NCBI GenBank assembly: GCA_051252415.1
Contig: JBPOGA010000018.1
Location: 1-64,000, forward strand
DNA from: JBPOFY01 sp051252415
Lineage (GTDB): Bacteria; Verrucomicrobiota; Verrucomicrobiia; Opitutales; Coraliomargaritaceae
Direction of reading: 5' to 3'
Length of the DNA stretch: 64,000 bases
The position numbers and the translations under genes are program-made. Positions 51,212 to 60,724 of the stretch are shown here, piece after piece. A model generated the notes under the pieces. It did no database searches and had not been told where the DNA came from. It saw only the letters and a program-made list of their open reading frames with translations. Each line of letters begins with the position of its first letter. The first letter of the stretch is position 1.

Positions 51212-51865
51212 ATGATCAAAAAGGAACGAGCAGCATACATTCAACAACGCTTGGCTGAGTTGTATCCGAATCCGCCGATCCCTTTGGACCACAAGGATCC
51301 TTATACCTTGCTTATTGCGGTTTTGTTGTCGGCTCAATGCACCGATGTTCGGGTGAATCAGATCACGCCAATATTGTTTGCACGTGCGGATACACCGCAG
51401 GAGATGGTGAAGCTCTCGGTAGAAGAGATTAAAGCAATTATTCGTCCATGCGGTTTATCTCCGATGAAGTCGAAAGGCATCGCCGGGCTTTCTCGTATTT
51501 TGCTCGATCAACATAATGGTGAAGTGCCGGCTGATATGAAGGCGCTTGAGGCCCTACCAGCAGTAGGGCACAAGACTGCTTCGGTTGTGATGGCTCAGGC
51601 CTTCGGTGTCCCTGCATTTCCAGTGGATACACACATTCATCGACTCGCGCAGCGCTGGGGGCTGACTTCTGGGAAAAATGTCGTTCAAACCGAACGTGAT
51701 TTGAAACGCTTGTTTCCGGAAGCGAGTTGGAACGCCCTACACCTGCAGATTATATTCTACGGTCGTGAGCATTGCTCTGCGCGTGGATGCGATGGCACGG
51801 TTTGCGAAATTTGCCGAACGGTTTATCCAAATCGTAAGCGTGCCAAAGTGACTAAAAAGTCGTAA
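51212..51865 (+). CDS. nth: Endonuclease III (DNA glycosylase/AP lyase)
   Basis: Base-excision repair enzyme for oxidised pyrimidines. The start at ATG 51212 (MIKKERAAYIQQRL) is preferred over the in-frame TTG 51200. The helix-hairpin-helix and catalytic segment reads LPAVGHKTASVVMAQAFG with the Lys nucleophile, then PVDTHIHRLAQRWGL with the catalytic Asp. The C-terminal iron-sulfur cluster cysteines are spaced unusually: HCSARGCDGTVCEIC gives C-x4-C-x4-C-x2-C instead of C-x6-C-x2-C-x5-C. The rest of the 217-residue protein is canonical. No nearby repair partner. Confidence 0.94.
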   Translation: MIKKERAAYIQQRLAELYPNPPIPLDHKDPYTLLIAVLLSAQCTDVRVNQITPILFARADTPQEMVKLSVEEIKAIIRPCGLSPMKSKGIAGLSRILLDQHNGEVPADMKALEALPAVGHKTASVVMAQAFGVPAFPVDTHIHRLAQRWGLTSGKNVVQTERDLKRLFPEASWNALHLQIIFYGREHCSARGCDGTVCEICRTVYPNRKRAKVTKKS

Positions 51866-51868
51866 ACC

Positions 51869-52279
51869 TTACTCGCCGAATGCCGATTTCTTGGGCTCAC
51901 CAAAAGCACTACTGCTCGGTTCGCCAAAAGCGCTGGTGCTTGGCTCACCAAAACTGCTGGTGGTATCAGGCTTTTTCAGAACTGTATCAGAAATGACACT
52001 GGGATCGCTAAATGTGCTGCTTTTAGGCTTAGGGAGAGTTGTATCCATTAGGAACTCAGATTTTGTTAGCGTAATTCCAGTGCTCGATGATGAGTCATCT
52101 TCAGTCGAATCGAATAGCTTAGACTCGATTGGGAGTAAGTTTGCCTGCGTGGTTTCGCTGGTTACTTTTTGGACTAATTCAAAAATTACATAGCCGTTTT
52201 GCTCATAGGCATGCACTCCAGTGATGCTTGCGCATAGAAGGAGTGTGAGTGGCAGTGCTGTTTTTCGAGAGTATAGCAT
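51869..52279 (-). CDS. Small exported protein with SAFGEP tandem repeats
   Basis: 136 residues from ATG 52279 (an ATG at 52300 is also in frame). The N-terminus is a signal peptide ending near VHAYE. The middle has Thr/Asp/Ser-rich text, and the C-terminus ends in near-perfect repeats of eight residues: TSAFGEPS, SSAFGEPK and KSAFGE, with SSFGEPS before. The repeats are visible in the DNA as 24-bp units. No family recognised. It converges on nth, which ends only 3 bases away. Confidence 0.6.
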   Translation of the reverse strand: MLYSRKTALPLTLLLCASITGVHAYEQNGYVIFELVQKVTSETTQANLLPIESKLFDSTEDDSSSSTGITLTKSEFLMDTTLPKPKSSTFSDPSVISDTVLKKPDTTSSFGEPSTSAFGEPSSSAFGEPKKSAFGE

Positions 52280-52342
52280 AAATTTCAACGTAGTTATCAT
52301 TCGCGTTAAGTCCAGTTGGATTTGGCGGACATTGCCTGTGTG

Positions 52343-52536
52343 GGTGCACTTTTAAGGGCGGGGTAATAGAATAAGTTCTCGGTTTTGGGAGTGTCGGCCT
52401 CCGTGCCGACACCCGTGTTGTGGAGGCGCGACTCATAATAGATACGGACACCCATCTACGCTCTACGAGCTACGCTGGACACTGCGGTGGTCCGCGCTCC
52501 CGTCTCCATAGTTACCCCGTTCTTAAGATTGCAATC
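52343..52536. mobile_element. MITE-like element, copy 2
   Basis: Left terminal repeat 52343-52364 (GGTGCACTTTTAAGGGCGGGGT) and right terminal repeat 52514-52536 are inverted copies. The interior is homologous to copy 1 (34031) in the opposite orientation: GGGAGTGTCGGCCTCCGTG, ACACCCGTGTTGT and GCGCTCCCGTCTCC are shared. It lies between the SAFGEP-protein gene and clpB. Confidence 0.75.
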
Positions 52537-52710
52537 TGACTGTGCCAAATTGTCGCACGCATAGGTTTTTTGAGCCGTTTTGGAGCATGTTAGTATTCTG
52601 CACTTATTGTTGGAATTGTCCGTAAGTCTTTTATTAATAGTTAGATGCAGATTGTTTGGCTGGTGTATTTGCCTGATTTCTAACTGGTATAGATTGTGCA
52701 ACTCAAAGGT

Positions 52711-55329
52711 ATGAATATAGATTTTAATACCTACACTGAGAAGTCTGCCCTTGCAGTGCAAGAGGCGCAAAATCTTGCGCGCAACCATGGGCAGCAGGAA
52801 ATTGATGTATGGCACTTAGCCTTAGCGCTTATCCAGCAAGAGGGGGGTATTGTGCCTAGCTTGCTAGAGCGTATGCAGATCACGCCGTCAGCATTGCAAC
52901 TCGCGGTTCAACGTGAACTGGATGGATTGCCGAAGGCATCTGGCAGTGTGAATGCTAGCCAGGTGTATATTTCCGCAGCCTTACAAAAAGCCTTGGCTGA
53001 GGCCGACAAGGCAAAGGCGCAGTTAAAAGACGATTTCGTCAGCACGGAGCATTTGTTTCTTGGTTTACTCAAAGCGAGTCGAACGAGCAAGTTCGGCCAG
53101 CTACTCGGTCAATTTGAACTGGATGATACGAAGGTTTTAGAAACTTTGAAATCCGTTCGTGGCAATCAAAAGGTCACGAGTCGTAATCCAGAGACAACAT
53201 TTGAAGCCTTGGAGAAATACGGTATCGATCTAGTCGAGTTGGCTCGAAAAGGTAAAATGGATCCTGTCATTGGACGTGATTCGGAGATTCGTCGCGTTAT
53301 TCGGATTCTTTCTCGTAAGACGAAGAACAATCCTGTGCTCATCGGTGAGCCAGGTGTCGGTAAGACTGCGATCGTGGAAGGCCTTGCTCAGCGTATTGTT
53401 CGTGGCGATGTGCCTGAAGGCTTGAAAGATAAAACGATCTTCTCACTCGATATGTCCTCGCTCGTTGCGGGTGCAAAGTATCGTGGCGAATTTGAAGAGC
53501 GTCTCAAGGCGGTGCTCGCAGAAGTGAAGTCGAGTGAAGGGCGCATTCTGCTCTTTATTGATGAACTACATACCATCGTTGGCGCGGGTAAAACCGAAGG
53601 GGCGATGGATGCGGGCAATATGCTCAAGCCAATGCTTGCGCGTGGTGAGTTGCACTGTGTCGGCGCGACTACACTAGATGAGTATCGCAAGCATATCGAA
53701 AAGGACGCGGCTTTAGAACGTCGTTTTCAAACTGTCTTGGTCGATCAACCGAATGTAGAAGATACGATTTCCATTTTACGCGGTATTCGTGAGCGATTCG
53801 AACTGCACCATGGTGTGCGTATTCAAGATAACGCGCTGGTGCAAGCGGCGGTGCTTTCGCATCGTTATATCAGCGAGCGTTTCCTCCCCGACAAAGCGAT
53901 CGACCTTGTCGACGAAGCCTGTGCGATGATTCGCACGGAGATGGATTCGATGCCTACCGAACTGGATGAACTGACACGCCGTGCGCTGCAGTTAGAAATC
54001 GAAGAAGCTGCATTGAAGAACGAAAAGGACTCTGCTTCTAAAGAACGCCTCAGTGTGCTATCCAAGGAGCTGGCCGATATCCGTGAAAAGGCATCAGCAC
54101 TGCGCGCTAAGTGGGATACCGAGAAGGGCGCGATTGATCAAATTCGTGGAGTTCGTGAGGAACTCGATGCCACTCGTATCGAGATGGAGAAAGCCGAGCG
54201 CAATTACGATTTGAATACCGTTGCGCAGCTACGTCATGGTAAAATGCCAGAGCTTGAACAACGCCTTAAAGAACTTGAAGCAGTCGAAGCCAAAGAGGGT
54301 GCTTTGCTGAAAGAAGAAGTTTCGCAGGAAGAGATTGCTGACATTGTTTCGAAGTGGACCGGTGTGCCCGTAACTCGACTCGTTGAGGGTGAAAAGGAAA
54401 AGCTCCTGCGTTTGGAAGAGGTCCTACATGAGCGCTTGATCGGCCAAGATGAAGCAGTGACCTTGGTGTCTGAAGCGATCCTGCGCGCACGCGCCGGCAT
54501 TAAAGATCCACGTCGTCCGATCGGTAGCTTCCTCTTTCTAGGGCCAACGGGTGTGGGTAAGACTGAGCTCGCTCGCACACTCGCAGAGACTTTGTTTGAT
54601 GCGGAAGATAACATCGTGCGCCTCGATATGTCCGAATACATGGAGAAGCATTCCGTTGCGCGTTTAATCGGTGCGCCTCCAGGGTATGTTGGTTACGATG
54701 AAGGTGGTCAATTAACTGAAGCCGTTCGTCGTAAGCCTTATAGTGTCGTGCTCTTTGACGAAATTGAAAAAGCGCACCCCGATGTATTCAATGTGCTCTT
54801 ACAAGTGCTCGATGATGGACGTATCACAGACGCTCAAGGTCACACTATAGACTTTAAGAATACTGTAATCATCATGACTTCCAATGTGGGTAGTCGCTTT
54901 CTTACTGAGGGTGTGGTTGGCGACGCAATACCAGAGAGTATACGCGAGTCTGTTATGGCCGAACTACGCCAAGGTTTTCGCCCAGAGTTTTTGAATCGCA
55001 TCGACGATGTGGTTCTCTTCAAGCCACTCAACCTCGCAGAAATCACACGCATCGTGGATCTCTTGCTGGTCGACTTGAATAAGCGCATGGCAGATCGCCG
55101 CATCAAGATTACATTCGACGACGCTGCGCGGACATGGATTGGTGAACGCGGTTATGATCCCGTTTACGGGGCACGACCACTCAAGCGATTCTTGCAAAAG
55201 CAAATTGAAACACGCTTAGCACGTGCGATCCTCTCAGGCGAAGTGACGGATAATGCCGAGGCGATATTCAAGCTTGAGAATGATCAGCTTGTAATGGAAG
55301 CGCTGTCTGCTGTGGAAGTGGTAGACTAA
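52711..55329 (+). CDS. clpB: ClpB-type AAA+ disaggregase
   Basis: ATP-driven unfoldase that resolves protein aggregates with DnaK. Starting at ATG 52711 (MNIDFNTYTEKSALAVQEAQ) gives 872 residues; a GTG at 52696 is in frame but adds nothing typical. The N-domain is followed by NBD1 (Walker A GEPGVGKTAIVEGLA, LFIDELHTIVGAG), a coiled-coil middle domain from about 405 to 530, NBD2 (GPTGVGKTELARTLA, SEYMEKHSVARLIGAPPGYVG) and a C-terminal D2 small domain (YDPVYGARPLKRFLQKQIE). The long middle domain marks ClpB rather than ClpC. No sigma-32 site was verified upstream. Confidence 0.96.
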   Translation: MNIDFNTYTEKSALAVQEAQNLARNHGQQEIDVWHLALALIQQEGGIVPSLLERMQITPSALQLAVQRELDGLPKASGSVNASQVYISAALQKALAEADKAKAQLKDDFVSTEHLFLGLLKASRTSKFGQLLGQFELDDTKVLETLKSVRGNQKVTSRNPETTFEALEKYGIDLVELARKGKMDPVIGRDSEIRRVIRILSRKTKNNPVLIGEPGVGKTAIVEGLAQRIVRGDVPEGLKDKTIFSLDMSSLVAGAKYRGEFEERLKAVLAEVKSSEGRILLFIDELHTIVGAGKTEGAMDAGNMLKPMLARGELHCVGATTLDEYRKHIEKDAALERRFQTVLVDQPNVEDTISILRGIRERFELHHGVRIQDNALVQAAVLSHRYISERFLPDKAIDLVDEACAMIRTEMDSMPTELDELTRRALQLEIEEAALKNEKDSASKERLSVLSKELADIREKASALRAKWDTEKGAIDQIRGVREELDATRIEMEKAERNYDLNTVAQLRHGKMPELEQRLKELEAVEAKEGALLKEEVSQEEIADIVSKWTGVPVTRLVEGEKEKLLRLEEVLHERLIGQDEAVTLVSEAILRARAGIKDPRRPIGSFLFLGPTGVGKTELARTLAETLFDAEDNIVRLDMSEYMEKHSVARLIGAPPGYVGYDEGGQLTEAVRRKPYSVVLFDEIEKAHPDVFNVLLQVLDDGRITDAQGHTIDFKNTVIIMTSNVGSRFLTEGVVGDAIPESIRESVMAELRQGFRPEFLNRIDDVVLFKPLNLAEITRIVDLLLVDLNKRMADRRIKITFDDAARTWIGERGYDPVYGARPLKRFLQKQIETRLARAILSGEVTDNAEAIFKLENDQLVMEALSAVEVVD

Positions 55330-55523
55330 GCGCGTTTAACTAATAAGAAGGCGCCTGCCAGCATGAGGAGGCCTCCACCAGCCATCATGCCAACGGATTT
55401 TCCCTGTGAACTTGGCAGTCGACCTTCTTCGACGATCCAGACCTCATCTAGATTAATGTGAGGGAAGCTTTCGCGTAGGAGGCCAGCCTCTTCAGAGTCT
55501 AGACTTTCGATTCGATTAATCAC
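55326..55523 (-). CDS. Small protein with C-terminal membrane span, possibly a gene remnant
   Basis: 65 residues starting at GTG 55523, ending 4 bases into clpB on the opposite strand. The C-terminal span is GMMAGGGLLMLAGAFLLVK. The open frame continues upstream for about 40 codons (including the WIEANSLKGL stretch) without any standard start codon, which suggests the 5' end of an older, longer gene has been lost. No family recognised. Confidence 0.35.
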   Translation of the reverse strand: MINRIESLDSEEAGLLRESFPHINLDEVWIVEEGRLPSSQGKSVGMMAGGGLLMLAGAFLLVKRA

Positions 55524-55684
55524 GAGACCTTTTAGCGAATTTGCTTCGATCCATTCCTCTGGGATACTGCTGAGTTTTAGGGTGAATAAATTTTTGTGGT
55601 CAAGGGTGACGTTTCTTGCTGATACTGAAAAGCTACCTTCACGGCTTTGCTGTGTCTTATGATTCTAACCCCCAATGTAATATT

Positions 55685-56926
55685 ATGTGGACGATTTCGA
55701 ACTTTAATGTAACCGATTCTATTCAATTGTATGCCAGCGACGGGAAACCCATTGAGAATGTCGCACGTGATGAAAGCGAGGGTGTCTGTCGCATTGTAAT
55801 CTCACCATTTGGTTATATTGACTTCGAAAGCCAGGCTCATGATTCCGAAGGTCTGACTTACTTCACGCTGACTGCAAATGGACAGGTGATTAATTATACC
55901 AGCGACCTCTCTGTTGCCGTGAGTGTTTCTGTGGGTAGTTTTACCATGACTGGACCCGAGGGGGCTGTGACGGGAACGCTTACAGCTTTTCCGCCATTGA
56001 CCGGCACGACGATCGAGGCCTTCCGCGAAATGATACGTATTCAGATCGTCCCGTATCAAGACCCGCCACCTCCGACTGTGCCCAAGACCGACGCAGAGCT
56101 TCAGACCTTGGCCAGCCAATATTTCCCCGGTAATCCCTACGGCTTTGATCTGGCCATGGCACTCTATGATTGGACCTCTGCCAGCTTCATCCGGCAGGAT
56201 CTCTTCCATCAGTTGGAATATACCGCGATGGCCGGAGCGCCGCTCGATTTGCCGTCGATGGCGAAGGTTATTTTCGGGTGCAGTTACCCTGGCTACTCAT
56301 ACGAAGACGCGAACTTCATGAATCAATTCATGATGAAGCCTTCGACTAGCGAGCAGGATATTTATAACCAGCTCCTCACGGTGTATCAAAAGGTAAAGCC
56401 GCTCGCTGCGGCCGAAATGGACGTCTTCGCAAATGGTGTGCTTTCGCTACCCGGTATTTCGGTGGCAGAGTATCCGCAGCTTTATCGTGGAGCCATGCCA
56501 TTGTCGGGTGGCTACGATACTGGAGATTTTTCACCTTCAATGTTTGAATTCCCCGGTAACGCCGGGCCGGACAACCAGCCCCTCTATCAAGCGCTCGATG
56601 CTGCACTTCAAGGCACCTTGACTCCCGGTTCGATCATTACGACCAAAGGCCCATGGAGTTTCTCCAACGATCTCGCCGGTGCCAAGGTTTGGCAAAACGG
56701 TATTTTGATTACGCTCAATCCTCCTCCCGGCGCGACCCACTGGCCGGGCGCGGGCGATATTACCGCGTTCTCCATCAATCCCGGCACTTTCGAGATTAAT
56801 ATGCCACCGCCCACCCGCTACCGCATTGAGTCCTATCAATGGGAGATCATTGAAAAAGACGGGAAGCCGCAAAATGTCTGCCACTTCACGATGACCCACC
56901 TCGGTTATTGTGTGGAGCCGATGTGA
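55685..56926 (+). CDS. Putative ADP-ribosyltransferase-fold protein
   Basis: 413 residues from ATG 55685; no signal peptide. Residues 1-115 form a beta-rich N-terminal domain (SIQLYASDGKP, RIVISPFGYIDF). The C-terminal half resembles the R-S-E class of mono-ADP-ribosyltransferases in motif order: a helical lead (ALYDWTSASFIRQDLF), an Arg motif LYRGA (Arg268), a Ser motif region SIITTKGPWSFSNDLAGAKV (Ser325, Ser327), and a Glu region GTFEINMPPPTRYRIES (Glu370) like the ARTT-loop E plus P-x-x-x-F. The usual E-x-E is T-x-E here. Target and role unknown; a toxin or host-directed effector is one option. Context gives no secretion gene. The call is a motif-level inference. Confidence 0.55.
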   Translation: MWTISNFNVTDSIQLYASDGKPIENVARDESEGVCRIVISPFGYIDFESQAHDSEGLTYFTLTANGQVINYTSDLSVAVSVSVGSFTMTGPEGAVTGTLTAFPPLTGTTIEAFREMIRIQIVPYQDPPPPTVPKTDAELQTLASQYFPGNPYGFDLAMALYDWTSASFIRQDLFHQLEYTAMAGAPLDLPSMAKVIFGCSYPGYSYEDANFMNQFMMKPSTSEQDIYNQLLTVYQKVKPLAAAEMDVFANGVLSLPGISVAEYPQLYRGAMPLSGGYDTGDFSPSMFEFPGNAGPDNQPLYQALDAALQGTLTPGSIITTKGPWSFSNDLAGAKVWQNGILITLNPPPGATHWPGAGDITAFSINPGTFEINMPPPTRYRIESYQWEIIEKDGKPQNVCHFTMTHLGYCVEPM

Positions 56927-57054
56927 GTATAGATATCGAGGTATCCACGTTGTAGGAAGTGCTTCCTGTGTGAATCCTCCGTGCGGCGGTTTTCTAAAAG
57001 CCTTAAAAACCTCTTGGGGGTGTTTACTCCATTGGTTGATCGAATTATCACGTA

Positions 57055-57243
57055 ATGAATAAGCTCACTTCAGATACGCATACTTTAATTCTAAGTATGC
57101 GAAAATCAGTTGCTATGACACTTGAGCGTAAGCGACGTTTGGGGCAGTACGCAGTGGTTTGGAGAGATGGTAGAGTTGTTAAACTGAAGCCAGATCAGAT
57201 AAGTTCTCGGGTAGTTGCTGAAGAACCATCTTCATATAGTTGA
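57055..57243 (+). CDS. Small hypothetical protein with WRDGRVV motif
   Basis: 62 residues, starting MNKLTSDTHTLILSM. The central block LERKRRLGQYAVVWRDGRVV resembles small bacterial proteins carrying a VVWRDGKVV core, a pattern I have seen without a named function. It follows the ADP-ribosyltransferase-like gene by 128 bases on the same strand. It might be a partner or antitoxin-like factor, but nothing in the sequence proves it. Coding is plausible from composition only. Confidence 0.45.
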   Translation: MNKLTSDTHTLILSMRKSVAMTLERKRRLGQYAVVWRDGRVVKLKPDQISSRVVAEEPSSYS

Positions 57244-57427
57244 TAGTAGATTAGTGTATCTATACTCTGAACCGATATGAATATTTATGGTTGCTTTGTT
57301 TGAATACACTATGAGCAGACAAAGACGCTGCATTTGAAAATTAGTAAGGAGTTGGCGGCGATCTATTGTTTATATATGGAAATGGTCGACTTTGATTTTT
57401 GTGGGTGCCGATTTTAAGCACAAAAAA
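57244..57427. other. AT-rich gene-free stretch after the small ORF
   Basis: No gene or repeat recognised; it leads to the pnp terminator on the opposite strand. Confidence 0.4.
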
Positions 57428-57455
57428 AGCGGCCACCTTTCGGTGACCGCTTTGC
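57428..57455 (-). terminator. Intrinsic terminator of pnp
   Basis: On the minus strand AAAGCGGTCACC and GGTGGCCGCTTT pair around GAAA, followed by TTTTG, about 40 bases after the pnp stop. Confidence 0.88.
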
Positions 57456-57493
57456 GATGAATTAATTGCGTGAGCGGCGAAGCCGCTTATACG

Positions 57494-59665
<2,172 letters not shown>

Positions 59666-59727
59666 ACTTTTATGTGTTTTGCTTTATGCATTCACGGCAT
59701 TTCGGGGATAGGACCCTACATTTGCCG

Positions 59728-59750
59728 CTCGTCGTTCAAATCGGTTGAAC
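59728..59750. promoter_or_regulatory. Hairpin in the pnp leader
   Basis: GTCGTTCAA and TTGAACGAC pair around ATCGG, about 63 bases before the pnp ATG. It might regulate pnp by RNase III-type processing or be another short repeat. Confidence 0.35.
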
Positions 59751-59770
59751 GACTCCGGGAAAGTTTTTAA

Positions 59771-59836
59771 GTAGGAGAGGCTTTATGCCTCGACCTTTTT
59801 GAAGTATGTAGGGTCGAGGCGTAAAGCCTCTCCTAC
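59771..59836. repeat. Dispersed palindrome, family G
   Basis: GTAGGAGAGGCTTTATGCCTCGACC at 59771-59795 (shown in parts: GTAGGAGAGGCTTTATGCCT) and its near-exact complement at 59812-59836 form a hairpin with a 16-bp loop. Confidence 0.85.
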
Positions 59837-59879
59837 GGAGTTTGCATTGTTTGATTAAAGTGGGGTCTTGTTGCCTTCA

Positions 59880-59950
59880 GCTCTTAATCTTACTCCTAAT
59901 CGTAATCCTCGGGTTAAAGGAGGATTACGATTAAGATTATGATTAAGAGC
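59880..59950. repeat. AATC-rich inverted repeat
   Basis: GCTCTTAATC with CGTAATCCTC on the left is mirrored by GAGGATTACG and GATTAAGAGC on the right. Similar AATCTTATTCTTAATCCTC text follows tgt at 8868. Confidence 0.75.
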
Positions 59951-59957
59951 AAGGGGT

Positions 59958-60000
59958 GAGGGTAAAAGAAAATGCCGAACCCCGTTTGACGAGGTCCGGC
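59958..60000 (-). terminator. Intrinsic terminator of rpsO
   Basis: On the minus strand GCCGGACCTCGTC and the complement GGGGTTCGGC form a stem followed by ATTTTCTTTT, 18 bases after the rpsO stop. Confidence 0.85.
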
Positions 60001-60017
60001 ATGAAAATTGGTTTCGA

Positions 60018-60305
<288 letters not shown>

Positions 60306-60334
60306 TGTATTTGATTATATGATCACGACTTACG

Positions 60335-60469
60335 GGTTTCGAGTTGTCGAAACCGCTAAAACCGCCACTGAGCCGCTTTAGCCGTTGGACTCTCCGGCAG
60401 GAGAGAAGCCGAGGAACGGGCCCTTCGCAGGACGCGCTCTAACGCTGAAGGGCAGGAAAATGCGGTTTT
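60335..60469 (-). promoter_or_regulatory. Structured 5' leader of rpsO
   Basis: Several nested hairpins lie between position 60469 and the rpsO start: GGTTTCGA with TCGAAACC (60335-60354), CTCTCC with GGAGAG around GGCA (60390-60405), GCCCTTC with GAAGGGC (60420-60453), and a closing pair AAAACCGC (60358-60365) with GCGGTTTT (60462-60469). This fits a leader of the kind that binds S15 and represses its own translation, but sequence alone cannot prove that. Confidence 0.55.
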
Positions 60470-60514
60470 AAGCCTCTTGCGCAAGTCTAAAAGTGTGGGT
60501 GTGCTTTAGGGGGG

Positions 60515-60665
60515 GGTGTTATTAAAAATGCGGGGTAAAATATGTCTCAATGGGTAGCGCAGCACCGTCTCGGTGTGCATCCGACGTGCCATCTGACGCT
60601 CTCAAACGCCTGTGCGGCGCGAGACGCGCCTGCTCTACCATACCCCGCGGTGAAAAAAATGCACC
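60515..60665. mobile_element. MITE-like element, copy 3, with a family B palindrome inside
   Basis: Left terminal repeat 60515-60536 (GGTGTTATTAAAAATGCGGG plus GT) matches the right repeat of copy 1 in 19 of 22 positions; the right repeat is 60642-60665. Between them is a family B palindrome (60553-60639, GGTAGCGCAGCACC and GCCTGCTCTACC). The ends are therefore shared between elements with unrelated interiors. Confidence 0.75.
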
Positions 60666-60724
60666 CAATTAGGTGATTTACGCAACTTGTTGCCATATTA
60701 TTAATATCGGCTATACAAACGAAT

